A DNA stretch of 64,000 nt, taken from NCBI GenBank assembly GCA_024234325.1, contig JACKOJ010000004.1, positions 124,001-188,000 of the forward strand. Direction: 5' to 3'. This document shows positions 25,789-34,711 of the stretch, piece by piece. The DNA is from Pseudomonadales bacterium (lineage in GTDB: Bacteria; Pseudomonadota; Gammaproteobacteria; Pseudomonadales; Pseudohongiellaceae). A program made the position numbers and the translations under genes. Each line of letters opens with the position of its first letter. The stretch's first letter is position 1. The notes beneath the pieces are model-generated. The model was not told where the DNA came from. It saw only the letters and a list, made by a program, of their open reading frames with translations, and made no database searches.

Positions 25789-26316
25789 TTATCCCTCTAT
25801 CTTCTTGACCTTGTCCACAAAATTGCAGGGCTTGTGACGGCTGTCCAGTTGCTGGGCAATAATGCCTTCCCAAGCGGTTCGGCAGGCACCCGGAGAACCG
25901 GGCATGCAGAACACCGCCGTGCCGTTGGCCAAGCCGGCAAAGGCCCGCGACTGAATGGTGGAACAGCCAATCTCGGCATGAGACAGGGCGCGGAACAATT
26001 CACCGAAACCTTCAATATGCATGTCCAGCAGGGGCGTGATTGCCTTGACGGTGTTGTCACGGAAGGTAAAGCCCGTGCCTCCCGTCAGCAGCACCACCTG
26101 AACGCTGTCGTCGGCGATATGGGTCGCCACCACCGCACGCAGCTTGTAGGTATCGTCCTTGACGATGCGCTTCTCCACCAGCACATGCCCGGCACCCTTC
26201 ACGCATTCCACAAGATAGTTTCCGGACTTGTCCGTCTCTTCGGTGCGGGTGTCCGACACCGTGACAACGGCAATGCGCAGGGGGGTGAAGGTAGCGTGTT
26301 TGTCTGGATGCGCCAT
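25789..26316 (-). CDS. moaB: Molybdenum cofactor biosynthesis protein MoaB
   Basis: 175 aa from the ATG at 26316; the frame is open to 26352 but MAHPDKHATFTPLRIAVVTV fits the family start. MoCF-biosynthesis fold: VVTVSDTRTEETDKSG, LLTGGTGFTFRDNT, FRALSHAEIGCSTIQSRAFAG and FCMPGSPGACRTAWE (molybdopterin-binding). In E. coli MogA adenylates molybdopterin, whereas MoaB there is dispensable; in bacteria lacking MogA, MoaB may do it. It lies 95 bp downstream of moaA on the same strand. Confidence 0.93.
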   Translation of the reverse strand: MAHPDKHATFTPLRIAVVTVSDTRTEETDKSGNYLVECVKGAGHVLVEKRIVKDDTYKLRAVVATHIADDSVQVVLLTGGTGFTFRDNTVKAITPLLDMHIEGFGELFRALSHAEIGCSTIQSRAFAGLANGTAVFCMPGSPGACRTAWEGIIAQQLDSRHKPCNFVDKVKKIEG

Positions 26317-26411
26317 GATGGTCTCATTCTCGTGCTGATAAGGGGATGACACTGGCGCTGCAGCAATATGCAGCCCAGTACCGCCTGGAAGTCGGGGAAT
26401 TGTAACGGGAA

Positions 26412-27428
26412 TCAGCCGCCAGTCATATTCATCAGACGAACGGGCTGAACATGATCCTTGTCGTAGAAGTAGTGGCGCTCGGGCTTCAGCGACATCGCAG
26501 CGACAATCGCCTGCTTCAATGCATCCAGGCCGCCGCCCTGCTCCCGCAGCACCGCCCGCAGATCCACGGAGTGCTCATTGCCCAGACACAGCAGCAGACG
26601 CCCCTCGACGGTGACGCGCACGCGGTTGCAGTCTGAACAGAAGTTATGGCTGACGGGAGAAATAAACCCGATACGGCTGCGCTTGCCAGCCACCTGGTAA
26701 TAGCGTGAAGGCCCGGCCGTCTTGGCGGCACTGGCAATCAGCTCGTAGTGCTGCTCAATCTGCTCGCGCACCCAGTCATTGCTGCAGACGGTGCTTTCGC
26801 GGTCATGATCGGAGGCACTCCCCAGGGGCATCTCTTCGATGAAGGCAATGTCCACATCCCGCGCCAGTGCGTAAGCCGTCAATGCAAGCACTTCGTCCTC
26901 GTTATAGGACTTCATGATCACGGCGTTGAGACGGATACGGTCAAAGCCCTGGGCTCTTGCCGCATCAATACCGGCCAGCACCTTGTCCAGACGTCCCACG
27001 CGGGAGATACGCTGAAAGCGCTCGGCATCCAGGCTGTCGATGCTGATATTGATCCGGTTCACCCCGGCCTTGCGCAGGGGTTCCGCGTATTTGTCGAGCT
27101 GCGCACCGTTGGTAGTCAGCAGCAGCTCCTTCAGGCCATCCAGCCGCCCCAGCCGCTCGATCAGGGACATCACATTATTGCGCACCAGGGGTTCACCACC
27201 GGTCAGGCGGATCTTGTTCACCCCCAGTTCCGTGAAGGCCTGGGCAACCAGATACAGCTCTTCCAGCGACAGCACCTGGGCGCGCGGCAAAAACTCCATC
27301 TCCTCGGTCATGCAGTAGACGCAGCGGAAATCGCAGCGATCCGTGACCGACAGGCGGATATAGTCCACCCGCCGACCGAAAGAATCGATCAGCGCCGTCG
27401 GCAGGGATTGTGAAACGTCAGTCGTCAT
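26412..27428 (-). CDS. moaA: GTP 3',8-cyclase MoaA (radical SAM)
   Basis: 338 aa. The radical-SAM cluster site CDFRCVYC (C-x3-C-x2-C, about residues 32-39), LTGGEPLVR, and a second C-terminal 4Fe-4S site (CSDCNRVRVT...LLLC, C-x2-C-x13-C) are all present. The protein ends in Gly-Gly, which is essential for MoaA activity in known systems. It starts molybdenum-cofactor synthesis with MoaC. moaC, moaD and moaE are not in the window. Confidence 0.95.
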   Translation of the reverse strand: MTTDVSQSLPTALIDSFGRRVDYIRLSVTDRCDFRCVYCMTEEMEFLPRAQVLSLEELYLVAQAFTELGVNKIRLTGGEPLVRNNVMSLIERLGRLDGLKELLLTTNGAQLDKYAEPLRKAGVNRINISIDSLDAERFQRISRVGRLDKVLAGIDAARAQGFDRIRLNAVIMKSYNEDEVLALTAYALARDVDIAFIEEMPLGSASDHDRESTVCSNDWVREQIEQHYELIASAAKTAGPSRYYQVAGKRSRIGFISPVSHNFCSDCNRVRVTVEGRLLLCLGNEHSVDLRAVLREQGGGLDALKQAIVAAMSLKPERHYFYDKDHVQPVRLMNMTGG

Positions 27429-27453
27429 CGCAAATTTCCGGTATCTGTCTGCG

Positions 27454-29073
27454 TCAACCCGTGTAGTGGCGTTCGAAGCGTGCCCGAACCTCGGTTTTCA
27501 GCAGTTTGCCCGTCGCAGTATGCGGAAGGGACTCCACGAAAACAACATCGTCCGGCAGCCACCACTTGGCCACCTTGTCACTCAGGTAGGCGATTATAGC
27601 GTCTTTCGTGCAGGTCGCACCTTCCCGGTTGACGATCAGCAGCAGCGGGCGTTCATCCCATTTGGGGTGCGCGATGCCCACCACGCAGGCCTCGGCCACC
27701 GAGGGGTGCCCGACCGCGTAGTTCTCCAGCTCGATGGAGCTGATCCACTCGCCGCCTGATTTGATCACATCCTTGCTGCGATCCACGATCTGCATATAGC
27801 CCTCGGGGTCGATGGTGGACACATCCCCGGTGTCAAACCAGCCGTCCTGAAAGGCAGCATTTTCGTCACTGCGGTAATAGCCGCTGGCAATCCAGGGGCC
27901 TCGAACCATCAGGCGCCCGAAGGTCCTGCCGTCGTGAGGGAGGGCATTGCCTTCGTCATCGACAATCTTCATCTCGACCCCGAACACCGGTCGTCCCTGC
28001 TTGGACTGAATGCGCAGACGCGCATCCCGGTCCGCGCCCTTGAGATAGGGGGTCATGGCACAGAGGCTACCCATGGGGCTCATCTCGGTCATGCCCCAGG
28101 CATGAATGGGAAAGACACCGTACTGGTCCTGAAACTTCTCCAGCATGGAACGTGGTGCCGCCGAACCACCAATCACCACCGAGTCCACGCTGTCCAGATG
28201 CCCACCAATGGACTCGACATAGTTCAGCAGCCCCAACCACACCGTCGGCACCCCCAGCAACGCAGTAGCCTTCTCGCCATCGATCAAACCGTGCAGGGAG
28301 GCACCGTCCATGCCGGCACCCGGAAACAGGATGCTGGACCCGGCAATCGGCGCCGCATAGGGAATGCCCCAGGCACACACGTGAAACATGGGCACGACGG
28401 GCAACACACGGGACATGGGGCCAAGATTCAGGGCGGAGGAGCGGCAGGAGGCGATGGCATGCAACACAGTGGAGCGGTGGCTGTAGAGCACGCCCTTGGG
28501 GTTGCCGGTGGTGCCCGAGGTGTAGCAGAGACCGGCAGCGGTTTTCTCGTCGAACTGGGGCCACTCGAAATCGGCCTCCTGCCCCTGCAGGAGGTCTTCA
28601 TAACACAAAAGACCTGGCAGGGAGGACTCGGGCATGTGGGCGGCATCGGTCATGACCACGATGTGCCGAACGCCGCTGATCTGCGGGGCAATGGCTTCGA
28701 GCAGGGGCAGGAAGGTGAGGTCAACGAAGACAACACCGTCCTCGGCATGATTGATGATGTAGACAATCTGTTCGGGAAACAGTCGGGGGTTAATGGTGTG
28801 GGTGATGGCCCCCATGCCGGAGACGGCGTAGTAGATTTCGAAGTGGCGATGGGTATTCCAGGCGAGGGTGGCAACGCGATCACCGATCTGCACACCAAGG
28901 CTTTGCAGGGCATTGGCGAGTTGCTTGCTGCGGGTCAGTGCGTCGGCATAGGTATAACGATGAATGCCCCCTTCCACCAGGCGTGTCACGATCTCGGCGT
29001 CGCGGTTATACACCGCGGCGTATTCCAGGATGTCGGCAATATTCAATTGCTTGTCCATCATGATTCCCAGCAT
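27454..29073 (-). CDS. AlkK-like medium-chain acyl-CoA ligase
   Basis: 539 aa. AMP-binding enzyme: GLCYTSGTTGNPKGVLYSHRS (P-loop), FHVCAWGIPYA, WGMTEMSP, WFDTGDVSTIDPEGY, RSKDVIKSGGEWISS and the C-terminal TATGKLLKTEVR with catalytic Lys. The N-terminal MLGxMM and overall pattern resemble AlkK from Pseudomonas alkane/fatty-acid metabolism, so medium-chain fatty acids are the likely substrate. The start at 29073 has a strong AAGGAGG five bases upstream. A 4-copy 15-bp repeat abuts that site. It is 25 bp upstream of moaA, though functionally unrelated. Confidence 0.9.
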   Translation of the reverse strand: MLGIMMDKQLNIADILEYAAVYNRDAEIVTRLVEGGIHRYTYADALTRSKQLANALQSLGVQIGDRVATLAWNTHRHFEIYYAVSGMGAITHTINPRLFPEQIVYIINHAEDGVVFVDLTFLPLLEAIAPQISGVRHIVVMTDAAHMPESSLPGLLCYEDLLQGQEADFEWPQFDEKTAAGLCYTSGTTGNPKGVLYSHRSTVLHAIASCRSSALNLGPMSRVLPVVPMFHVCAWGIPYAAPIAGSSILFPGAGMDGASLHGLIDGEKATALLGVPTVWLGLLNYVESIGGHLDSVDSVVIGGSAAPRSMLEKFQDQYGVFPIHAWGMTEMSPMGSLCAMTPYLKGADRDARLRIQSKQGRPVFGVEMKIVDDEGNALPHDGRTFGRLMVRGPWIASGYYRSDENAAFQDGWFDTGDVSTIDPEGYMQIVDRSKDVIKSGGEWISSIELENYAVGHPSVAEACVVGIAHPKWDERPLLLIVNREGATCTKDAIIAYLSDKVAKWWLPDDVVFVESLPHTATGKLLKTEVRARFERHYTG

Positions 29074-29085
29074 CTCAGCCTCCTT

Positions 29086-29145
29086 CTCGTTGTTATTCTT
29101 GTCGTTGTTATTCTTGTCGTTGTTATTCTTGTCGTTGTTATTCTT
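29086..29145 (-). repeat. Four-copy 15-bp tandem repeat abutting the acyl-CoA ligase RBS
   Basis: Read on the minus strand, the unit AAGAATAACAACGAC is repeated four times without gaps; the last copy (29100-29086) ends in G instead of C and passes directly into AAGGAGG (29085-29079). A 15-bp unit does not shift any reading frame but would change leader length and composition. It is AT-rich and unlike neighbouring DNA. Confidence 0.9.
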
Positions 29146-29189
29146 GCTGCATCTCCACAGATAGGAATGTCATACACTTTGTAGTACGC

Positions 29190-29353
29190 CCTGGGAGGAT
29201 TCAAGTCATTCAGGACACGCCAAAAAGCGCACATCCCTGTGCAGGCTCGGGTCGCGCGCCTCCGACCGCCAGGGATGGCGGGAGTGCCGAAATTGCAGGA
29301 GCAAATGTTCGGCCTGGCGCTCTACGGTCCTGCATGACTTGAATCCTCCCAGG
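29190..29353 (-). repeat. Cloverleaf-like palindromic repeat, copy A (minus orientation)
   Basis: Outer arms 29190-29216 and 29327-29353 are 27 nt each and complementary at 26 positions. The interior holds a hairpin at 29229-29242 whose minus-strand form is GCACA-GGGA-TGTGC, preceded by CGAGCCT and followed by a short T-loop hairpin with GGCG. An extra segment (about 29260-29316) makes this the longest of the four copies and includes CCGCCA-GGGA-TGGCGG on the plus strand. It shares its core with the repeats at 29426, 42972 and 43246. No coding content is credible. Confidence 0.8.
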
Positions 29354-29425
29354 ACTGACATCATGCCAGCGATAGATATTTCCCAACTGAAACGAAGCCA
29401 TTCAATTCAATGCCGCACCGCCCAA

Positions 29426-29545
29426 GAGTCGCGTAGCGGAGTAAGGGGGGCGGAGCGTCGGGCGCCATGGACGGCGCCCGCCGAGCCTGTACAGGGATGT
29501 ACGCCTTTTGGCGTCTCCGACACCCTTACTCCGCTGCGCGGCTCG
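29426..29545 (+). repeat. Cloverleaf-like palindromic repeat, copy B (plus orientation)
   Basis: Closing stem 29426-29447 with 29524-29545: 22 pairs, two of them G-T wobbles. Inside are three adjacent hairpins: GGGCGCC/GGCGCCC around 29460-29479, GTACA-GGGA-TGTAC at 29489-29502, and GCC-TTTT-GGC at 29503-29512. With copy A it forms an inverted pair 72 bp apart filling most of the 504-bp gap between ccmI and the acyl-CoA ligase gene. The remaining bases of the gap (29354-29425, 29546-29577) show nothing I recognise. Confidence 0.8.
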
Positions 29546-29577
29546 TGATGCGGGGTGAGGAACTTGCAATTGACAGG

Positions 29578-30819
29578 TTACTGAACCTGATCCGTTATCT
29601 GTAACTGGAGAATGGCGTGCTCGCCGTTCTGGGCAAAGCCTTCGCTGCGTACCTGGTAGTCGCCCGCCTGCACATTGGCGCTGCCACTGGTGGAGGCCGT
29701 GGCCACCACGGTAATCATTTCGGCAGACGAGAGATTGAACGGTCCAACCGCATCCGCATCGGACAGCGTCACAGTCGTCGGCAGGTCTGCCACCGAGAGC
29801 ACCTTCACAGCCAGCGGCTGGGGACGACCGTTGTATTCCAGTGCGGACACAAACACCCGCATATTGCCCGGCAGTTCCAGCCCCGGTGCCAGTGACAGCT
29901 CAATATCCACACTGGGACCACTCACTGCGCCATCTTGCCCCGATGCCGTCAGTTGCTGCTGCGCATTCGCGATCATCCCCTGCAGCAATTCGGATTCCTC
30001 GCCCGGAGAGGTCAACTGCAACATTCTGCGCCAGTAGGTAATGGCCGCCTGGTAATCCTGGCGCTGTTCCGCGTCCATGCCCAGTATCTGCAGAATGAGC
30101 ACCTGATTGGGATCGAGTCGCTGGGTCTCATCCACAATGGCCTGCACTTTATCTGTCAGTTGCTGGTCCGCCAGCATGTATTCCAGAAACGCGTACTGGC
30201 TGAGCACGATCACCTTGTCCTGCGGCTCATCGATGTTTTCGCTCGCGCGCTGCAGGGCCATGGAGGCCTCCGGGAACTGCCCGATGGTAACGAGATTCTG
30301 CGCAAGGAAATACCAGGCCCAGCCGTTCTGCCGGTCTTTCTCGATGATTTCCCCGATCTCGAAAATGAGGTCGCGAATCTGCTCGGGATTCTCTGCACTG
30401 GTCTGGGTACGATCAAAAATATCCTTCAGCTTCAGTTCGTCCTGGAAGCCCCACTCGTGATACAGAAAGACGCTGGTCGGAATGGCGGCCAGCACCATCA
30501 CCAGCGGCACAATTCGCGACACCGACAGCCAGCCACTCTTGCCGGATTCGCTGTCGGCAGATGTTGTCTCCGGCAACGCCTTCACGTCTGTCAGCAGGCT
30601 GCGTTCCAGCTCGCTCTTGAGGGCCGCAAAGTTCTCCTCGTCCAGCGTTCCGGCAGCGAGCTCGGCCTCCAGCTCGGCAACACGTTCAGTGAAGATCAGC
30701 AGATTGGTGCGCTCCCGACGGGAACGGGTAGCATCACTGCCACGATGAAACTTCCACAGGGGCAAAAGGATGAATAAGGCTGCCAGTACCAGCAGCGCTG
30801 CAGCGTAAAACCAGAACAA
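29578..30819 (-). CDS. ccmI: Cytochrome c maturation protein CcmI (CycH)
   Basis: 413 aa. Two N-terminal membrane helices (about 2-22 and 96-115) bracket a cytoplasmic Leu/Glu-rich segment. The periplasmic part has TPR-like helices (WAWYFLAQNLVTIGQFPEAS, QRQDYQAAITYWRRML) and a C-terminal beta-rich domain. CcmI holds apocytochrome c for the haem-ligation complex with CcmF and CcmH. Here it is one full-length gene at the 3' end of the ccm operon, 96 bp after ccmH. Confidence 0.92.
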   Translation of the reverse strand: MFWFYAAALLVLAALFILLPLWKFHRGSDATRSRRERTNLLIFTERVAELEAELAAGTLDEENFAALKSELERSLLTDVKALPETTSADSESGKSGWLSVSRIVPLVMVLAAIPTSVFLYHEWGFQDELKLKDIFDRTQTSAENPEQIRDLIFEIGEIIEKDRQNGWAWYFLAQNLVTIGQFPEASMALQRASENIDEPQDKVIVLSQYAFLEYMLADQQLTDKVQAIVDETQRLDPNQVLILQILGMDAEQRQDYQAAITYWRRMLQLTSPGEESELLQGMIANAQQQLTASGQDGAVSGPSVDIELSLAPGLELPGNMRVFVSALEYNGRPQPLAVKVLSVADLPTTVTLSDADAVGPFNLSSAEMITVVATASTSGSANVQAGDYQVRSEGFAQNGEHAILQLQITDQVQ

Positions 30820-30915
30820 TGGACCCCCTGAGTCTTCCGGTCAGCGCGCCGATTGCATGGCTGCCGGATTTCCTGTCATTTTAATAAAGCGTGAGAAACA
30901 CCGAGCACAAGGGGC

Positions 30916-31434
30916 TCAGTCGCGATCCTTCACGGTATCAAGCAGTTTGCGCAACTGCGCCTGTTCGTCCTCATTAAGAACGACCTGTTCTTCAACCTTG
31001 TTCACCTGCGCGCGTCGCACAATACCGACAATGAGCCAGCCCCCGAACAGAAGAAACAGCAAGGGACCAAACCACAGCAGCACGGTCTGCCACATCAGGC
31101 GCGGACGGTAAAACACGAAGTCGCCGTAGCGTTCGAACATGAATTGCTCGATCTCTTCGTCGGTCTTGCCATCCATGATCATAAGATAGATTTCGCGGCG
31201 CAAATCTTCCGCCACACCGCCGTTGGAACCGGTCAGGCTGGTGTTCTGGCACATCGGGCAGCGGAACTCATCGGACATGCGACGGAAACGATGCTGTTGT
31301 TCGTCGGTCTCAAACTCAAAGGTATCCACCGCAGCGTAAGCGGCGCCGGCATGTATTGCATCCGGTGCGACTGCGGGCAGTGTCCACAGCATCAAGGCGA
31401 GTAAAAAGGCGCCCGTTGTCTTCATTATTGCCAT
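30916..31434 (-). CDS. ccmH: Cytochrome c maturation thiol oxidoreductase CcmH (CcmL)
   Basis: 172 aa from the ATG at 31434, which overlaps the ccmG stop; GTG 31437 is an alternative. Signal peptide, then a short periplasmic domain with FRCPMCQN (the C-x-x-C that handles apocytochrome thiols), RREIYLMIMDGKTDEEI, RYGDFVFYRP, and one C-terminal membrane helix (about 103-123). It is the short single-domain form, consistent with a separate ccmI. Confidence 0.94.
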   Translation of the reverse strand: MAIMKTTGAFLLALMLWTLPAVAPDAIHAGAAYAAVDTFEFETDEQQHRFRRMSDEFRCPMCQNTSLTGSNGGVAEDLRREIYLMIMDGKTDEEIEQFMFERYGDFVFYRPRLMWQTVLLWFGPLLFLLFGGWLIVGIVRRAQVNKVEEQVVLNEDEQAQLRKLLDTVKDRD

Positions 31435-31976
31435 CACTGCCCCGTTTCCGCCCTGACCTGCGCGACGGCAGGCATGATCTCGTCTTCCCAGGCCTTGTAA
31501 TCGATCACCCCAATGTGCTTGTAACGGATGACACCACTGCCATCCACCACAAAGGTTTCCGGTGCCCCATACACACCGAGATCAATACCGAGACGGCCAT
31601 TCTCGTCCATGATGCTGAACTCGAACGGGCTGCCGTTGTCTTCCAGCCACAGTTGCGCAAGGTTCAGCTTGTCCTTGTAGTTGACCCCGACAATCGGCAC
31701 TTCGCCCTTCTCCGCAGCGGACATCAGAATGGGATTTTCCTGCAGACAGGGCAGGCAGTAGCTGCCCCAGACGTTGAGCAAAAAGGGCTCGTCCGGCAGA
31801 TCCGCCTTGCCCACTACACGATCGCCCAGCTCGACTGTCGGCAGCGCAAACTCGGGCAGAGGTTTGTCAATCAGCACCGAAGGCAGTGTGCGCGGGTCCA
31901 GATAGAGTCCGCGCCACAGCATGACCGCCATGGCCAGAAACACGATGACAGGAATAAACAGTTTCAGTCTCGACAT
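31434..31976 (-). CDS. ccmG: Thiol:disulfide interchange protein CcmG (DsbE)
   Basis: 180 aa. One N-terminal membrane anchor (about 6-24), then a thioredoxin fold with the redox motif SYCLPC, followed by PILMSAAEKGEVPIVGVNYKD and a cis-Pro-type GAPETFVVDGSG. It reduces apocytochrome c cysteines before haem attachment. The residue before the first Cys is Tyr where most CcmG have Trp (WCxxC), a mild deviation. It lies between ccmF (17-bp gap) and ccmH. Confidence 0.94.
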   Translation of the reverse strand: MSRLKLFIPVIVFLAMAVMLWRGLYLDPRTLPSVLIDKPLPEFALPTVELGDRVVGKADLPDEPFLLNVWGSYCLPCLQENPILMSAAEKGEVPIVGVNYKDKLNLAQLWLEDNGSPFEFSIMDENGRLGIDLGVYGAPETFVVDGSGVIRYKHIGVIDYKAWEDEIMPAVAQVRAETGQ

Positions 31977-31993
31977 CTCATCGCTCCTCGTAC

Positions 31994-33997
31994 TCAGGAC
32001 GCCGTCGGCTGATAGCCGTCAGCTTTGTCCGCAGTATCCGATTCCTTCGCCAGTGTCTTCACCTTCAGACGTCGATAGCGCTTGTCCGTCACAGCCACCA
32101 CACCGCCCAGTGCCATCAGGATGGCACCGAGCCATACCCAGCGCACAAAGGGCTTGATGTAAAGGGACATGGACCAGGCGCCGGATTCGCGCTCATCGCC
32201 GAGCGTGATAAACAGGTCACGGGTAAAGCCCGCATCGATCGCCATCTCGGTGGACGGCGTACGGCTGGCCACATAGACGCGCTTTTCCGGATGCAGTTCA
32301 CGCACGAACCTGCCCTCACGCAGCACCTGGAAGGTGGCACGTTCGGCCTCGTAATTCGGGCCCGACAGATGCTCGGTGCCCTCGAACTGGAATTCGTAGT
32401 GCCCAAGCTCAACGCTCTGCCCAGGCGCCAGCAGCACGCTCTTCTCGATGCTGTACATGCTGGTGAGGCCCGCCCCCAGCAGAATGACCGCGAAGCCGAA
32501 ATGGGCAATCTGCATGCCGATATAGGCCACCGCGAGAGACTTCAACCCCTCCATGCGTGTTGCCTTGTTTGCCGTCTTGACACGAATGTCCTGCACAATG
32601 CCCAGCACAATCCACAGGCCCAGGGCCGTTGCCAGCGTCGCGCCAATGGAGAACTCCAGCGTCAACGCCAGTGGCAGCACAAGTCCCAGTACCACGGAGG
32701 CAATGGCCACCCACATGAGCTGCTGCTTGAGATAGGCCACAGAGGTTTTCTTCCACCGGCTGACAGCACCGAGGCCGAGGAAAACCACCAGCAGGGACAT
32801 CAGCGGCACGAAAATGATGTTGAAGTAAGGCGGCCCAACGGAAATCAGATCACCACCGGACACCGCCTGGTAGACCATCGGATACAGGGTGCCCAGCAGA
32901 ATGCCGGCACTGGCCACCACCAGAATGATGTTGTTGGCCAGCAGGAAGACTTCGCGGGACACCGCGCCGAATCCAAACTCGCTCTTCATCAGCGGCGCAC
33001 GCAGGGCAAACAGCAACAGCGAGCCGCCGATCACCAGCCCCAGGAAACCGAGAATATAGATACCGCGCGTCGGGTCGGACGCAAACGCGTGCACCGAGGT
33101 CAGCAGGCCGGAACGGGTAATGAAGGTGCCCAGCAGACTGGCGGCGAAGGCCATGATAGCGAGTAGCACGGTCCAGCTCTTGAACACCCCGCGCTTCTCG
33201 GTCACCGCCAGCGAGTGAATCAGCGCCGTGCCCAGCAGCCAGTTGATCATGGGCGGATTCTCAACCGGATCCCAGGCCCACCAGCCCCCCCAACCCAGTT
33301 CGTAGTAGGCCCACCAGGAGCCCAGCGCGATGCCGATGGTCAGAATGGCCCAGGCCGCATTCGCCCAGGGGCGCGACCAGCGTGCCCAGGCCGAATCCAG
33401 CCGCCCGCTCAGCAGCGCCGCGATGGCGAAGGCAAACACTACAGAGAAACCGACATAGCCCATGTACAGCGAGGGCGGATGAATGATGAAACCGATGTCC
33501 TGCAGCGCCGAGTTCAGGTCCGCGCCGTCTGCAGGGGCCAGGGGTAACACGCGATCGAAGGGATTGGAGGTCGCAATCATGAACATGGTATACCCGGCAC
33601 CGATAATACCCATGATGCCCAGCACCCGCGCGACGAAATCATCCGGCATGGCCTTGCTGAAGATCGCCACGGACAGCATCCAGCCCGACAGCATCCAGGT
33701 CCAGAACAGGAAGGAACCTTCATGCCCGCCCCAGATGGCGGTGAGCTTGTACTGGATCGGCAGCAGACTGTTGGAATGCTGCGCCACGAACAGGACGGTG
33801 AAATCATCGTTGACGAAGCTGTAACCCAGAATCAGCATGCACAGGGACAGGAACACGAACACACCCGCCGCCAGCGGGCGTGCCAGACCGATCCAGAGAC
33901 GGTTTCCCGTCGCCGCACCGGCCAGAGGCAGTGTGCCGAGCATGGCACACAGACAAAAGGCGAGAATGAGAGCGAACTGACCTAACTCAGGTACCAC
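31994..33997 (-). CDS. ccmF: Haem lyase CcmF
   Basis: 667 aa with about 15 membrane segments. The tryptophan-rich WWD domain is visible (LGWGGWWAWDPVENPP, near residue 230), as are His residues for haem and a large periplasmic loop before the last helix. CcmF transfers haem from holo-CcmE to apocytochrome c. Its start overlaps the ccmE 3' end by 11 bp. Length is normal. Confidence 0.96.
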   Translation of the reverse strand: MVPELGQFALILAFCLCAMLGTLPLAGAATGNRLWIGLARPLAAGVFVFLSLCMLILGYSFVNDDFTVLFVAQHSNSLLPIQYKLTAIWGGHEGSFLFWTWMLSGWMLSVAIFSKAMPDDFVARVLGIMGIIGAGYTMFMIATSNPFDRVLPLAPADGADLNSALQDIGFIIHPPSLYMGYVGFSVVFAFAIAALLSGRLDSAWARWSRPWANAAWAILTIGIALGSWWAYYELGWGGWWAWDPVENPPMINWLLGTALIHSLAVTEKRGVFKSWTVLLAIMAFAASLLGTFITRSGLLTSVHAFASDPTRGIYILGFLGLVIGGSLLLFALRAPLMKSEFGFGAVSREVFLLANNIILVVASAGILLGTLYPMVYQAVSGGDLISVGPPYFNIIFVPLMSLLVVFLGLGAVSRWKKTSVAYLKQQLMWVAIASVVLGLVLPLALTLEFSIGATLATALGLWIVLGIVQDIRVKTANKATRMEGLKSLAVAYIGMQIAHFGFAVILLGAGLTSMYSIEKSVLLAPGQSVELGHYEFQFEGTEHLSGPNYEAERATFQVLREGRFVRELHPEKRVYVASRTPSTEMAIDAGFTRDLFITLGDERESGAWSMSLYIKPFVRWVWLGAILMALGGVVAVTDKRYRRLKVKTLAKESDTADKADGYQPTAS

Positions 33998-34460
33998 TGG
34001 CGCCTCCTTCCGTTGCCATTACTGGCATGGCCCGGTCGCGCTCGGCGGCATCCAGCGCCGCCTTCACTTCAACCGACATGTAGTTCTCATCGTGTTTGGC
34101 CAGCACCCGGCTTGCCTCGAACACACCATTGGCCACGGCACCTTCCACCACGACGCCCTGCCCTTCACGGAACAGGTCCGGCAGAATGCCGTCGTAGCGT
34201 ACCCGCAGGTCGTGGCTGTAATCCGTGGCCACAAATTCCACGTGCAGGGAATCCTGGCTCTGCTCTACCGAGCCCTCCTTGACCATGCCGCCAATGCGAA
34301 TGCGCTGGCCGTCGGAGACTTCGCCCGCCGCGATCTGCGACGGCGTGAAAAACAGATCGATCGTATTACTCAAGGCATACAGGGACAGGCCGATGGCAAC
34401 GGCAAGGCCCGTGGCAATAAAGCCGATAATGGTCAGTTTCTTGCGGCGATGTGCTTTCAT
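33987..34460 (-). CDS. ccmE: Haem chaperone CcmE
   Basis: 157 aa. N-terminal signal anchor (about 8-28), an OB-fold, and the haem-binding motif KHDENY with the His that bonds haem covalently. It receives haem from the CcmABCD complex and passes it to CcmF in the periplasm. It overlaps ccmD by 4 bp and ccmF by 11 bp. Confidence 0.96.
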   Translation of the reverse strand: MKAHRRKKLTIIGFIATGLAVAIGLSLYALSNTIDLFFTPSQIAAGEVSDGQRIRIGGMVKEGSVEQSQDSLHVEFVATDYSHDLRVRYDGILPDLFREGQGVVVEGAVANGVFEASRVLAKHDENYMSVEVKAALDAAERDRAMPVMATEGGASGT

Positions 34461-34699
34461 TCGCCCTCCCCCTGAGCGCTGCTGCGCTCCTCATCCACTG
34501 CCGTGTTTCGTGCCAGTTGCGCATCCCGCAGCGCTCTTTGGCGTTGTTCGCGGATGAATTGTCGGCGCTGAACCCGCGGCAGAAACAGGTTCACGAAAAC
34601 GAATAGAGCAAATAGCCCGTATACAGACCAGACATGGAAGGTATACTTTCCCATCTGGAGAAATTCACTGACACTGCTGAACTGAATATTGTCGAGCAT
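34457..34699 (-). CDS. ccmD: Haem exporter protein CcmD
   Basis: 80 aa. One membrane helix (about 21-39, VWSVYGLFALFVFVNLF), then a basic cytoplasmic tail (RRQFIREQRQR), typical of CcmD, which releases holo-CcmE from CcmC. It is a little longer than the E. coli protein. It overlaps ccmE and follows ccmC by 12 bp. Confidence 0.88.
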   Translation of the reverse strand: MLDNIQFSSVSEFLQMGKYTFHVWSVYGLFALFVFVNLFLPRVQRRQFIREQRQRALRDAQLARNTAVDEERSSAQGEGE

Positions 34700-34711
34700 C
34701 CCGTCTCTCCC

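Noticed and set aside
29086..29145. Tandem repeats as a possible CRISPR
   Set aside because: The 15-bp units are contiguous, with no unique spacers and no cas genes nearby.
29210..29548. Short frames on both strands inside the locus 1 repeats
   Set aside because: Same artefact; the similarity between the frames at the two loci is explained by DNA-level palindrome conservation, not coding.
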